Positions 1-14,200 of a stretch of 64,000 nt of DNA are shown in pieces. The DNA lies in NCBI GenBank assembly GCA_943737045.1, contig CALSFV010000285.1, positions 1 through 64,000 of the forward strand. The letters are read 5' to 3'. The translations under genes and the position numbers were made by a program. Source of the stretch: Parapristionchus giblindavisi (lineage: Eukaryota; Nematoda; Chromadorea; Rhabditida; Diplogasteridae). Under the pieces are notes generated by a model. It was not told the DNA's origin. It did not search any database and saw nothing but the letters and a program-made list of their open reading frames with translations. The first letter of the stretch is position 1. The number at the start of each line of letters is the position of its first letter.

Positions 1-696
1 AATATTTAATAAATTATTTTTAAACGATAATGTCGCAATCACTCTTTCTTCCTCGTGAATTGTCTGCTACTATATGTGGTAACACTCCAGAAGTTTGCGA
101 CGCATTTGGCAAACAAAATTTCATATAATTTTGGCCAATTCTATACACTTGAAAAATTGTTAGACACCGGTGTTGGAGTGAATATTTCAGGGGTTTGTTG
201 CATAGCCGACCGCTTTCTGTCATCCAATCCTTTCTGGAAAATGTTTACCTCTGTTCACTACAAAACATCGGAGAGACCAGGGTTTTTGAAGCCCCTTTTT
301 AAATGGGCTATGTTTAGAATATGTTGGCAAATATTTTTTTATTAGTTTAAAAAACTATATTTTTAGCGTTTTTTTAAACTCTTTGTTCCAGTCTCCATTT
401 CTTGTACACAAGTAGAAATCCACCGAAGTCTTCAGGGTGAGTGATGAGATATCGGGCCACACACGGACTGGACCATGTGGTGCGAGCGAGAAACTTAATC
501 GATTGATTTATCGATCATCTTGATTATTGATTATTGATTTTCATCACGCGCTTACCTTCTTATCATTTCTCATCTTATCATAAACTTGTTGACTTTCAAT
601 CGCCATCATTGATTCAAATCTCTGCTCATGTGGACTCATTTTCACTCTTATCGATCGAACCTGAATTGTTATTTATTCGTTTTTTTTAAAAATAAA
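1..696. other. AT-rich intergenic DNA, no gene seen
   Basis: I find no open frame with coding character, no RNA gene and no clear repeat in this stretch. The short frames present are AT-rich and resemble no family I know. Confidence 0.4.
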
Positions 697-1672
697 GTCG
701 GCGAAAAGCGACGGTTCATAGCTTATTAGAAAGCCCTTTCTCTGTAGATTAAGAAGGTGTGCTTAAAAAATCCTGAAGGGCTCTGTACCCGGAGTAAAAA
801 AAATTCAAAGTTTGGGCAATTTTTGTAACGAAATTGTCGTCTAATGGCGATGCAATTGCCGTGCAATAATGTGGTAGTTCTGCTCGCTACCTCTCCGAAC
901 TAGTGGTGGCGCAGTGGTAAAGATGCCGCGTACAACTTTTGCGCGGAGGGTTCGATCCCCGCCGACGCGACTTGTTTTGCACGATTTTTACACTTGAATT
1001 TTTATGTTTTTAAAAATAATTTTCCAATGTGCTTACTGATATTCATGCATCCAATCTGTCCTAAAGTTTGTCAGTTTTGATTGAAAGATTCAACTATTTT
1101 AGAAATCTCTCGCTAAAACAAAGAACAACACTCAAAGATTTGAATAACAAATGATGTCAATCAATACATCTATAATCTGATCTACTCTTCTTTCTTTCCC
1201 TCTCCAATTTATTCCTTAGCTAAACACTCTTCAGAATCTTTCAAGATACTTCCTTTTTTCCTACTTTTTTGCTAATATTTATGCTATATAGGCTTCGGCA
1301 TGGGCAACGACTGCAGCTCCATCGAGCGGGCCAAAAAAAGAAAAGTAGGAGAAAATTATTTTTAAAAACATAAAAATTCAAGTGTAAAAATCGTGCAAAA
1401 CAAGTCGCGTCGGCGGGGATCGAACCCGCCGCGCAATTTGTACGCGGCATCTTTACCACTGCGCCACCACTAGTTCGGAGAGGTAGCGAGCAGAACTACC
1501 ACATTATTGCACGGCAATTGCATCGCCATTAGACGACAATTTCGTTACAAAAATTGCCCAAACTTTGAATTTTTTCTACTCCGGGTACAGAGCCCTTCAG
1601 GATTTTTTAAGCACATCTACAGAGAAAGGGCTTTCTAATAAGCTATGAACCGTCGCTTTTCGCCGACTTAAG
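697..1672. mobile_element. Foldback element with tRNA-like Pol III promoters in both arms
   Basis: Two inverted arms of about 320 bp (roughly 697-1020 and 1345-1672) flank a 320 bp unrelated centre. Each arm carries a tRNA-like segment, at 904-970 on the plus strand and about 1408-1475 on the minus strand. Its A box (TGGCGCAGTGG) matches consensus exactly and its B box (GGTTCGATCCC) has one mismatch. An anticodon-like stem-loop is visible but the acceptor ends do not pair, so this is a tRNA-derived, SINE-like sequence and not a working tRNA. No transposase is encoded. The pattern suggests a non-autonomous foldback that captured, or was built from, a tRNA-derived unit. Confidence 0.7.
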
Positions 1673-1878
1673 GCCTATGAGACTCCTTGTAAATAACAAG
1701 TTTTTTTAACAAATTAAGCATGATTGAAAAGATTAGTAACTAGATCATGAAATGGGAAATGATTATTGTTTCGCACTCGCAAATTCCAAAAAAAATGTTA
1801 TAAAACACTTTAACAGCCACAAAAGGAAAATTTTCGGACACGGCACATTCCTTTCTGTAACGCTGACCGTAGTGCATT

Positions 1879-2392
1879 TCCCGTCCCAGAATGAGGCTCG
1901 CATTCGCTATGAATAATATCATAAATATGTACGAACCAAATTCTGCATTTTATCGCCCAACAGTGGTAGTTCGAATGGAGGCTCATTATAGTTCACTCTT
2001 TCCACCTTAAAAATGTCTCCATCGACAGCTCCAATGGTCTGAATGAATCGATAAAGATATCGTGCACTTTAGAGATAACGAAGAATGCGTTTTGATAACG
2101 TAAACTTGTGAAAAGACACGAATTCACCATTATGACTTATTTCCCGCAGCGAATCTGTACGTACCTCCACTGTGAATGCATCCAAATCCTTCTTCGACAA
2201 CCTCCAGTCAATTCCATTACAAGTGATGATGGTACCGTAATCAGGAAAGTCAGTATCGATTCGAGCAAAGACCTGGCTTAGAAGACAATCAGAGGCGCAT
2301 TCTACTTCTTCATTGATAGAATCAATCATAACAGTCAACCGCATCGTGAATGATTTGACAGTGAAAAATGTTAAAATGCGATCGAACAACAC
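1879..2392 (-). pseudogene. Possible coding remnant, unknown protein
   Basis: On the minus strand an open frame of about 107 codons (2392-2069) is followed, after a putative acceptor at about 2039, by a second frame (about 2038-1922) that ends in TGA. The second piece begins TIGAVDGDIFKVERVNY and both have balanced, protein-like composition. The only in-phase donor I can find (after residues NGEF) is weak. The first ATG lies at the edge of the terminal repeat of the neighbouring element at 2390-4107, so the original 5' end may have been displaced by that insertion. I do not recognise the family. Confidence 0.3.
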
Positions 2393-4107
2393 AGCATGAA
2401 AAATCGAAACTAAATTTGATGAAAAAGTGATTAGTGGAACCTAATTAGATAAAATTTGATTAAGGACCCTAATTAGGAAAGTATAAAGTGTGCCCCCGTA
2501 ATACTCTGGAACTCATTACTCGTGGAGCAAATTATTCAAAACGCGATTTTAAAATTGTTTTGTGTTTTTATCGGTTTTTAATATTGTTGCAGTGTTATTT
2601 CTTTGTATTGAATGTTTCGAGGATAATATAGGATCGTTCTAGCACGATCTTCGCTATCACAATTGGTTTCATCATTGTGTTTCGTTGACCAATCGTTGAC
2701 TGTATTTTCTCGAATAAAGTCTTGTTCTTTTACGCTTACCCTGTTCTTTATCATTTATCCAAGAGGTTCGCAACCTTATTTTATCTGCTAATCATCTGTT
2801 AGGTGTTCTACTAGGGTACGGGTATTCCTATTGTGAATATAGCCACTTTCGATTACATTATTAATGAATCATTTCAAGTCTCGTGAAGCTAGTGTATTCA
2901 GGTATATTATTTATTATCTACTGAAATCTCTCCTTTAATTTCTTTATCATGATCGGACGTATTGAGTATTGAGTTTTTCTCGTTTTGATTGGCTTGTTTG
3001 ATAAACGAAGGAATGTTTAGATTCACAAAATGGTATAAGAAGTTTGTAACACTCGCGTCCCTTCGACAGTATTCCTCTCTATTCACATGGATTATATCGA
3101 AATCAGTGAAAGATCTTCTCATCTCATGGTTGAAAAAGACCAGGTATTTATAATCATTATGACATTATCTATATATTTTTTGATTGTTTTTATTAGAATG
3201 GATACTCGATGAGTAGGAATGGTGTTCATTTTACAGTATCTGCTCGTGATATCCTCGTGAGATGATAATGCCTGGGTCATTTAAATATTCAGAAGATGAG
3301 AAGTTGTTAGATTGTGTGAATGATTATACTGCCTTGGAGAACAGTAAGTATTATAAGTTATTATCAACTGTAAATATTAAATATTGGGAGAAACGATAGA
3401 ATGTATAAGTCACTATACCTCAACTGGGTAGTGTAATGCGTCGTTACATTTACCTTTCGCGCCCACTCCCTTGCCTTCCCCTGCCAGGCTTGCGCACAGC
3501 CTTTCCACCAGCATGCCCATCTATGCCTCAAACCATCGCAGAGAATAACGTAGGTGGTATATGATAATACACTATATTTTGACACATAATTGGCCATTTG
3601 GAATATTCGGATATTGAAGGACAGCATTCCCCCCAGCGTGTCTACATGTATGAATACGACCTGACTCCGTTTCTATACTGAGTGATAAGGATCAAAGATC
3701 ATCTTTCAATATTCTATATTGCAGACATACGCGCGAAGAGCCCAAGACACGTTTACTCTGCTCCCCCAACGAGAACTGTGAAGATGAAATGAGGAAGATA
3801 AAATTAGACTCAAGACTCGCGATTTATATTATTGTTGTTGAAATCACCTTGTTGAATGTTGTTTTCTCGTATTTCCATGTCGTATTTATTGTTAAGTAAT
3901 TTTGTATCATGTTTTCGTCAATAATTGTACGAAAGAAATTATTAGGAAACGTTTCCTAATTCACAAAAAAAAGAAACTTAATTTTAGTAAATTGAAGCTT
4001 AATTTGATAAAAATTTGAACCTAATTATGGCACAAAATTTTCTAATTTTTTTTTACTCAAATCTAGTTTCGATTTTTGCAAATTAGGTTCTAATTTTTCA
4101 TGCTGTG
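2390..4107. mobile_element. Element with short inverted ends, 1.7 kb
   Basis: The left end CACAGCATGAAAAAT is repeated inverted at the right end (…ATTTTTCATGCTGTG, to 4107), with further shared sequence (CGAAACTA and its complement) just inside. Several copies of a (C)TAATTAG-type motif lie near both ends. The centre has no frame I can assign; it contains a polyadenylation-like AATAAA near 2716. I could not define a target duplication. It abuts the coding remnant at 1879-2392. Confidence 0.45.
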
Positions 4108-4257
4108 AATAAAAGAACATTATGCAAAAGCCATGGAATGGAAATCGGGAAATAAAAAATGAATCTTCGAAGAGGAACGTGTTCGTAAAGAATCATTAGG
4201 ATGGGTAGGTATTGATGTTACCATCAGTAGGATCTCTAAGAGCAGTCTTATGTCCGA

Positions 4258-4380
4258 CTTAAAGTGACCGAAACCTTTGTCAACGGCCTCTTCAACGCTC
4301 TTCGCTCTCTCGTTGTTAGAGAACAGAGAAATAGTGTGCGCAATGAAGAGACCATTGAGTGAGGTAGCGCTCCCTTTAAT
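4258..4380. repeat. Palindromic MITE, family R4
   Basis: An imperfect 120 bp palindrome with end sequence TTAAAGGGAGCG and an inner CCATTGAG. A second copy, with better preserved ends, is at 56244-56363. Confidence 0.55.
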
Positions 4381-4895
4381 GGTTTATCTAGAGGTCGCGT
4401 ACACGAAGAATGCCGAGATCTCATTTATTGCACTGAAATCTGAAAATCGATAAAATTATTTTTAATGCTTTAATGTTAATTTTGTCGATTTACATTAGCA
4501 AGCAAAATGAAGCAGTGACCATAAAAAATAGAAGGCAGAGAGAAGAAGAAATGATTGAATTGATTTATGGAATGGCTAGAATCCCCAATATTAATTGAAA
4601 CGACTTCTACTGTAAATATAAGACTTCGATGACTTGTCTTTGAGTTAGGCACAAGAATATATGTACATAGCACAGTATTCTGGTCCAAGCCATTTTTCTT
4701 CCAAAGCAAGACAAAGGAGAGACCATTGTATTCGAGAGAGTTTGTATGTTGAGCGGTCGTTCTTGCTTTGAAAGTCATGAGAACTCTGTGATAGAATGTT
4801 CAAATACACCATAGAGAGAGAGAGACATAACATAATCTGTAACATGTAAACAGTGATAGATGCGCATAGATACCAATCAAGAGTTCTACACATGT

Positions 4896-4979
4896 GTCAT
4901 TCTGGCCGAGTGGTCTAAGGCGCTGCGTTCAGGTCGCAGTCCTCTTCGGAGGGCGCAGGTTCGAATCCTGCGGATGACA
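4896..4979 (+). tRNA. tRNA-Leu (anticodon CAG)
   Basis: A complete type II tRNA of 84 nt. The acceptor strands GTCATTC and GGATGAC pair over 7 bp with one G-T. The anticodon stem CTGCG/CGCAG encloses the 7-nt loop TTCAGGT, giving anticodon CAG for CUG codons. A long variable arm (CCTCTTCGGAGG) is typical of leucine tRNA, and the T arm is GCAGG-TTCGAAT-CCTGC. There is no intron. A TTTT run at 4983-4986 serves as the Pol III terminator. It lies about 250 bp past the stop codon of the PIG-G gene, on the opposite strand. Confidence 0.96.
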
Positions 4980-5099
4980 AATCTTTTGCAATTTTTTCTA
5001 GAGCTAGGGAAACATGTCATCCCGCTTTTTGTCAAATCCAAATCTGTCAGCTCCGGTGCGGAGATGTATATCAACCGAATTCTAATAATAATTCAGACT

Positions 5100-5105
5100 T
5101 TTATT
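5100..5105 (-). promoter_or_regulatory. Poly(A) signal AATAAA of the PIG-G gene
   Basis: AATAAA on the minus strand, about 130 bp downstream of the PIG-G stop codon at 5232; the best placed hexamer for its 3' end. Confidence 0.5.
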
Positions 5106-5231
5106 TTTAAAAAACAACAACAATATATTCATAGCAGAAAATAATTACGCATTAATGATATGTACAGGAAATCACAGAAACACATCACATAATCGCCAAA
5201 ATTCTATGATATCTCAGATTTTCATAACAAA

Positions 5232-8200
5232 TTATCGATTAGATGACAAGAAAACCAATAATAATGACGTCACAAGCAGATGGGCAACTTCGAATATGAA
5301 TCGGGGAGCGAACACACTCCACACGAATAGATGAGATCGGAAGATGAAGAGGGCGAGTTGGCAACCTGCAAATTAAAAAATAAATATGCATCACATTATT
5401 CTTTCATTTGCTATCTAGCATCTCTAATGCGGTTTTACATTTTCAAAACGTGCGCACGCCGTAACCTCGTCGAAACGTCTTCGTAACATATCCGTCGTTA
5501 CGGCAGAGGTTACGGCGTGCGCAAGTTTTGAAAACACCGCATATCCGACGTTGTAGGTAGATGAGTACCGAGACTGTCATTTGTTAGATTATTGAAAATA
5601 TTACTTTAATAATTAGCTTTTTTCTCCTCAAATCATTTCTTACCTAATAACGATGCGGTCCTTCTAATTGTCCATTCAGACGCCAGAGCCGATGTGGTTG
5701 ATATCGATTGATTACTGGAATCATCATGGCCTACCGTAATCATCTATACCGTAACCATAAACTACCGTACACTTCTGACATGAATTTTTATACCGTAGTA
5801 CTGCATGCATGAATAATACATAAACTATCGTACACACACGGATATCGATGCTCACTACCGTATCCCTACCGTATACCAACTACCGTACCCCTACCGTATA
5901 CCTGAGATATGCCACAATCATGACAATACACGGTCCGTACACGCTCAGCACAATCTGCCCTGCGACAATGACCTCGGAGTACTCGACCAGACCCACGTAT
6001 CCGGGTGCGATATCGATCGATGAGAGTGTATTGCCGATACCCTGGAGATCAAGAAAGATCAAAGATCAAAGATCAAACATACAGTAACTGATAGAAGATC
6101 AAAGATCAAAGATCAAGCATACAGCATCTAATAGAAGATCAAAGATCAACATGCCACCTACAGTACCAGATAGAAGAACGCGGCCGAGAGTGCAGTCGCC
6201 GTGAGATCGGACGAATCTGCAGTAACTGATCTTTGATCTTTATGTCGATATATCGTGATATTTCCCCTCCTACCCCCTCCTACGAATCTCTCGTTTATGC
6301 TTCACACAATTTTCACACGTCATATTCATGTGTTTCGTTTCGTGCATACGCATGTTGATAAATAATAATAATAATAATATTTCGATATATATCGTGATCG
6401 TGATACCATTATCAATACACTTGTGTGACTACCGACGAGTACCACCAGGGACGAATCAATCGATACCTGTCCACCGTGACAGTATCCGTCCGATACCGTA
6501 CGCCAGTAGGAGGATGCACAACTGATCGGGGCGACACAATGAAACGATGAGTGGAACGATCGACCATCGAGGGGAGGGACTGAATATATGAGGATGGCAA
6601 TTTAAAGATTAACGATCAAAGATCAAAGATCGAAGACTATCGCTGTTTGCCACTATTCATCATGAGATTTTCAATAAATAAAATTCGCAATTACCATTTC
6701 GTTCCTGATATTCTCGTTCCGATAGTTGCGACGATTCCGACGACAAACGTCGTCCACACAACGCACGACGTGCACCACGCACTGCACCATCCACACTCGC
6801 GAAGCACAACACTAGACAGTGGGAGGGCGCGAAGGAATCGAGAGCTGCCCACACTATCGATTGCTAGTGCACTCGTGATTACCGTAGTCATGACAACCGG
6901 ATGGGTCCTGGAACGATAATCATACAAATTTACCGGATCGGGCAGAGGCTACTACGGTACATTGACAGGATTACGGTAGGATATGATCAATATGTAAACA
7001 CTTACAGTAATCCCGAAAGTGCCTGACCAATGCCTTCTAACCACTGAACGTTCAATACATCTGCCAGAAGCGACGGTGGATAGAGATCTGCAGAGAAAAT
7101 CAATGTCTCATTACATTATTCCATTTGTAATCTTCTCGATTATTTACAAAATTTATTATATCGATCGGCTACCGTAATCTACCGTAACTTACCGTACCCT
7201 CGGGCAGGTTCCATCTTCGTCGTCGATGCATGGTGAAGGCCATGGCTGCGCGATGGAGGATCAGGACCGAGAGGGGCGGAGCCAGGCTTGAGAACGATAG
7301 GAGACGTCCATGTGAGTTGTGTCGAAGGTGCGAGATGAAGTCGAGTACGAGCAGCGATGACAGGAGGAAGTACCTGGAGCCGTAACCATGAACGCCGGCA
7401 AATCGTTTGGCAGCAAATCTGACGTCATAAGCGTAGGCGGAGGCGATTGCCACAGATCCCCCCTCTACGCTTTTGACGCCACTTTTGCCAACGTTCATGG
7501 AAACCGCCTCAGGACTACTGAGTCAGGAGCCGTATCCATGGAGCTTAACAAATCATTTGCCGACAAACGTGACACAATTGACGAAAAATAGGGAGGGGTT
7601 GACAGACGTTCCTGGCAACGCTTATGACGTCACGTTTGGTTTTTTTTTTTTGGTGATGCAGAATCGAATTCATTGTTTGATAAGAGCACTAGTGTGCACA
7701 GTGAAACATTGACTCAACGGGGGGGGGTCGTAAATAATAATGATGAATAAATAAATAAATAAATAAATAAATACATATAATAAATAAATAATAACAAAAT
7801 ATTATTATTATTATATTTATTAATGTCGTTCTGAACCTAGTGGAGCGCTTCTCACATCATAAATCGACAAGGTATTTTTTTAAATTAAAAGAAGATTTTA
7901 ATCGCTGAACAAACATTAGGCAGCACATCGATCGTCGGCTACCATGCGCCTGATCTTTGATATCACTTGCCCACAAGTAACGAACGGACACACAGGTTTA
8001 GCCCACATTTGGGCCATCGTTTGGCGCATTTGGGACTAACCGGGGGGGGGGGGCAAATTTGATCTTTGACCCGTCCACTAACCATATCTCATGTTCCTCC
8101 TCGATTAAGCTCGACGCGAAGAAGGACAGTGTATGAAGGATGATGGCTGCCATCGATCGAATGCGCAGTGGGTGCACGGACCAATGGAGCTGCACCGCCA

Positions 8201-11200
8201 ATGCCTGCAATGGATACACAATTGCTACGGTTACGATATTTTTTATTTTATTTTTTTTATTTAATGAAAGTATCAACGCGACTGTAACCGGGTACACACA
8301 ATTGTTACGGTTATGCGGTGTTAGATTTTCAAAAGTGCGCACGCCGTAGTCACCGCCGTAACGTCTTCGTAAATTCTCCGTCGTTACGGCGGAGGTTTGC
8401 GCACGTTTTGAAAATGTAACACCGCATTACGATATATTATTTATTCATTTATTATTTTATCAACGTATCAACGCGACACCTCCAGTGAGTACAATCGTCA
8501 AATGTACGGTTACGGTATTAACGATCGCTGTTACGCGATCCTTGATCTTTGATCTTTGAGGTTACGTACCACGGTACTGGTTACGGTAAAGGGGCAGCCG
8601 ATCAATAAATCAATAATTGCCTACCGTAATCGTGATCACGATAGCCGCAATCATCGCGGGATCATTGAACTGGGACGCGCCAATGATGAGACGATCCTGC
8701 AAAGATGAAAAGAGAGAGAAAGAGAGGGGTTCGCCTCATAATGTTCTCGTGTAGTCAGAGAACTAGAGGACCATTGGCGTGCTTGTATTTGAAATGTAAT
8801 GTATAGAGGTCTATATCGATACTTCATCGCATTCACAGTTCGCTATGAACACTTGAGCGCACGATGAGACGCGGATGCACCGGGCCGTTTCGAACTTCGT
8901 CCGACATCATCACTCTCGGATAAACCCACTATCGTAGGCGGAAAAGTATGTTACACACTACCCAGCCAGACCGCATTTTAAGGCAAAATTTAACAAAAAT
9001 CGAAAAACCTGATTGAATTTAGAGCCAAAATGTCACAAAAAATGGAAAAACCTGACCCCATTTTGAAAACCGATAACCTACATAGCTATTCGACCTATGA
9101 TGTTGCAGTCCGAGAACTAGAGGACCATTGACATAAAATGCACTTGTGAACTTGCCTAGCTACTAGCTGCTAAACACATAATGAGTCCCCCTTTCCTCCC
9201 TTCCCTACTCTCTCTCTGATCTACATGCCATCTCGCTCTCTAACTATTATAAATATAGAAGAGTACCAAACATGCATTGCCATACCCTCGCAGTGCGAGG
9301 ATTGACCCATTACATTTTAGGCCACTCGATAAAAAAGGAAGCTAAAAATGACGCTTTTTTAAGCGAAAATAACGAATTTTATGTATCAATCCACCCTATT
9401 TCGAGAATTGACCCATTATATAAAAAAGACGGCGAGGGTACCGAAAATGTATGAGTACCAAATAAAGTAATGTAATTTATCGAAACTGGATACATCATCG
9501 CATTCATAGTTCGATACGAACACTTGATTGCATAATGATACACAGATGCAGCGGGCTGTTCCGAACTTTGCTGGCCTCTGCCGACATCATCCATCACTCT
9601 CGGATAAACCGACTATCATAGGCGGAAAAGTATGTTACAAAGTACCAAGCCTGACCGAATTTCGAGCCATAATTTCCCAAAATCGAAAAACCTGACCGCA
9701 TTTTGAAAACCGATAACCTAGTAATTCGACCTATTCCTATTATTATAGTTCAATTTTCAATCTTCTCCAGAACTAGGCTGTGCAAAAAATTATCAAGTTG
9801 CCGTGCCCACCTGGACATTCTTCACGGTTGCGTAGCATCGGTTCACCGTAATCCTCCAGTTTTCGTGATCTTTGATCTCACAATGACTGTCTAGCAGACT
9901 GTTGAGAGAATGGGAGCAAGCGGCCAGAGAATCTGTATCATTCATCCAATATTATTGATTTTTATTACAATTTTTTTCACCTTTTCCTATATATGAAGTG
10001 AGGGCTATTATTCATTTCCTCAAGGTATTTTTCACACCCATATATATTTTATTTTCGGATTTACAGCCATCTTAGATTAAGCAATATTTACTTTTTTGTA
10101 TTTTTCTTAAAAGCAATCGATAACGACTACCGTACCTCTCTCCTCTCCTTCGCTGGCTCTACTCAGCAACGCCTCGATGTCTCTATTGAGAGCAGTCACG
10201 GACACAGCATCAGAGAGTCCTGCAACGATCACGCATTACTCTAGAATTACTGTAGGCATGAAGAATATATTGTTCGATCGTCTACATTGAACAAAGTACA
10301 CGTGTTTACATAGATCGAAAAGTATGTTACAAAGCACCAAGTCTGACCGCATTTTGAGCCAAATTTTCACAAAAATCGAAAAACCTGACCGCATTTTGAG
10401 CCAAATTTGCCAAAAATCGAAAAACCTGAACGCATTTTGAAAACCGATAACCTAGCTATTCGACCTATGCGTGTTTATTGAAATTCAAATTCGTTGAATT
10501 GAAAAAAATTGAAATCGATAAATCAAAGATCAAAAATTAAAGATCAAAGCACCAACCGCACAGATGCAGGAACGACAGGCCGAGTGAGCCTTCAGTCGCA
10601 GGTAGTCGGAGTAGATGAGAAAGGGACGCAGCGACGTCTATCTGATCAACGTCGATTGCATCTACAATGATGTGTCTATCTAATAATAATAATAATTTAT
10701 GCATTACAAGGATAAATTATAATAGCGAATAATTGATATCGTAAGAATTACATAAAATACGATGCCACAACTTAGGTAGCAAAGAAATAACAATTAATTA
10801 TTACATTTCGAGTAACGACAAATTTATACATTTCCGGAAAGATTTAACTGAGGGGCAGATAATAGAATTATTACTAAGTTTATTCCAATTACTAACAACA
10901 CGATTTGATATGAAGTTCGAGAAGCGAGTAGATTTAGCATTGTGTTTACGATATTGGAATGCGTGTCTGCGGGAAGATCTAGTATTTATAGAGGGAATAA
11001 AGAAAGAAGGATTGTCAAGATCAATAAGTCCATGTGTAGCTTTATAGGTAAAACAAAGATCAGATAGTTTGCGGCGCGATTCAAGAGGCTCTAGTTTGAG
11101 TAATGATAATCTATCAGGATATTAAGCATACGGTAGCTTGCATTTGTAGAAAACGCGACGAGTGTAAGTCCTTTGTACGTTTTCAATGAGCTTTATTAGA

Positions 11201-14200
11201 TGATCTTCATGAGGTGACCACAATTCAGACGCGTATTCAAGAATAGGTCTTACATAAGTGATGAAAAGACGTGAATAAAGCTTGAGATTAGAGGTGTGAA
11301 AAATGCGATAAATATATGCACATCTGGAATTTGCTCTGGCTACAATAGATTGGATATGAGATGAGTAAGATAGTCGATTATCGTATGATATACCGAGATC
11401 AGTGAACTCTTTAACTACAGGAAGTTTGATACCATTGATATGAAGATCGAGGGTAGGGTGTCTGTTGCCTAAATGCATTACTACAGTTTTGGATAAAGAG
11501 ATGGATAGACCCCAGTCTAGAGACCACTGATGGAGAGTCTAATGCGGTTTGAAGTGAAGAAGGGTCATTAAAGGAATAGAGCTTGACATCATCAGCATAT
11601 ATAGTGCATCGTACGTTGTGAGGAAGAATGAGAGGAAGATCAGAGATATAGATGTGTAAGGTTATACAATGGCCGGGTTCTTTAACTTGTGGTTAACGCA
11701 CCAAGACTCAAGATCACAATCTAAGCTTTATCTCCAAATTCCACCACAATTAAATAATATTCGGTGGACAGACTTACGGGCGACGTCTACAATCAAGAGG
11801 GCGAGGGGGCGAGAGAAGAACGGGGAGAGCAAGGAAGACCAAATGAAAGAGGCATAAAGCCTCTATTTATATGCAATACTAATTAGATTAAACTGATAAG
11901 AAAGACAAAGGAATTCTAAGACAGAAAAAGTACACTAACGTGAAAAATCATTCTAAGATAAGGGCAATGGGTTTAGGGGTCGAAGAGGGGAAAGGGGGAT
12001 AGGGGAGGCGGTTAGCCTGGGGTATATGGAGATAGGGAGTATCCCTAACATCTCCCTCCTCCTGCGAAAATGAGCCTCCTGGCTCATAGACGAGTCTTCT
12101 CATTCTTCTAGTCGATCTTCTAACGAATCCAGTAGTTCCTCGGAATTCCACAGTCTTATTTCTTCCTTTGAATCCTTGATATGGAGATATAATTTCATTA
12201 CGTAATCTTACCGTATCTTGATCGATACCATCACTTTTCAATGGATATCCACAATCATTATCCATACCAGAAGGACAGATGGACATGGCGCAATCTTCTT
12301 CACGACCCCTGTCAATCACCGTACCCTTACAGTATTTCAGGTTACTCTTCACAGCATATCCTCTCCACATGAAACTTCTACATCCATTAACATCTCCTCT
12401 TTCCTGATTATAACGAGGTTTCAGTCTACCACGGACTCTTTTCCATTCTATACGATTCCAACAACCGTATCGCGACACACCGTTGTATTGAATACCACCG
12501 AATCTACTGTATTGATCTACACCTTTTCCTATACTGATATCTTCGTTAGTTCTTTTAGAAACATCACAAATCATTATTTCCTGAATGTTCTCTGATCCAA
12601 CATTGACACAAGTGTTCTTCCTATGATCAGACGCCACTTGTTCTACCATACACAATTTCTCATCAATTTGACCATTTTCTTCTTCTTTTTCACAATATTG
12701 ATTGACCACATTACTTCCATCATCTTCATCTTTCATGTCCTTATCACTCCGATAATCTACCTTACCTTTATCCATTTCATCCTTATTCCTCTTAAGACAT
12801 CGGCTCAGTAAGATTCCAGGAAGTGCCGGACATCGAACTCACCGATTTGGCCCAAATTTTTTTTATGGATACCCCCATGGGCCCCCATCACAAAATGGGT
12901 ATTCATTTGGGCTGGTTCCTTGAAACACAGATGTGGCGGGTTTTCGAAATTTGAAAACTCGATTTTCACCAGAAAAAAATTTAGCGACCTAGGACTAATG
13001 TTAGTGTCGATTAATTATAAGTAGAAATAGACAACAAAAACTGGCTATACGACGGTCCGGAGATCCGATCGCAAACTGATTTTTTTACCTCCTCAAAACA
13101 TTCTAAAATTATTTAAAATTTTAAAACAAAAAAGTGCAGTCCAATTTTTGCCTTATCTTATAGAGCAAAAAATTCCGCGTCGAATAAGGGAAAAAAATCA
13201 AAAATCGAAGGACCCGTCTTTTGAGATAAATGAACCTGAAGATGACCCGAAAATATTTTTGTTTTCAAACCCCCTCATGTTTGTACTCATATTGAAGAGC
13301 TCGTCGAGTAGAACAACTTTCATGTTGAACGTTTTGTCTGAAACTCATGTACAAGAGAAATACATGAATTAAGATTTATTGGATCCAAATATTTATTATC
13401 GCTTGTATCTTGAGAACAAACGACTTTCATAGAATACGACCAACATAAAAAATGATGTACTTGACGAGTTCTTTAAAATGAGTATAAACATGGCAAGGTT
13501 TCGACAACTTTTTTTTCCAATACTAATTTCCTGGCCATTTTTTCAGCATGGGGGTCTACAATTTTTTTTCGTGAAACAATAAAGTAGGTATGGATTTTTG
13601 CGTTCTACAATATAGGCGTAATCGCTTTGTACACAAAAAATATTTTACTTTCGTTTTACTCAAAATTGTGTGAACAACCGTGCGAATAAATAAAACTCAT
13701 GTATTTCTCTTGCACATGAGTATCAGACAAAACCTTCAACATGAAAGTTGTTCTACTCGACGAGCTCTTCAATATGAGTACAAACATGAGGGGGTTTGAA
13801 AACAAAAATATTTTCGGGTCATCTTCAGGTTCATTTATCTCAAAAGACGGGTCCTTCGATTTTTGATTTTTTCCCCTTATTCGACGCGGAATTTTTTGCT
13901 CTATAAGATAAGGCAAAAATTGGACTGCACTTTTTTGTTTTAAAAATATTTTATTTTCGTTTCACTCAAAATTAGCAGAAAAACGTGTGTAACTCTCTTG
14001 TACATAAGTTTCAGACAAAACGTTCAACATGAAAGTTGTTCTACTCGACGAGCTCCTCAATATGAGTACAAACATGAGGGGGTTTGAAAACAAAAATATT
14101 TTCGGGTCATCTTCAGGTTCATTTATCTCAAAAGACGGGTCCTTCGATTTTTGATTTTTTTCCCTTATTCGACGCGGAATTTTTTGCTCTATAAGATAAG

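Noticed and set aside
904..970. Possible functional tRNA in the foldback arm
   Set aside because: A and B boxes are good but the 5' and 3' acceptor strands are not complementary and the anticodon loop is irregular.
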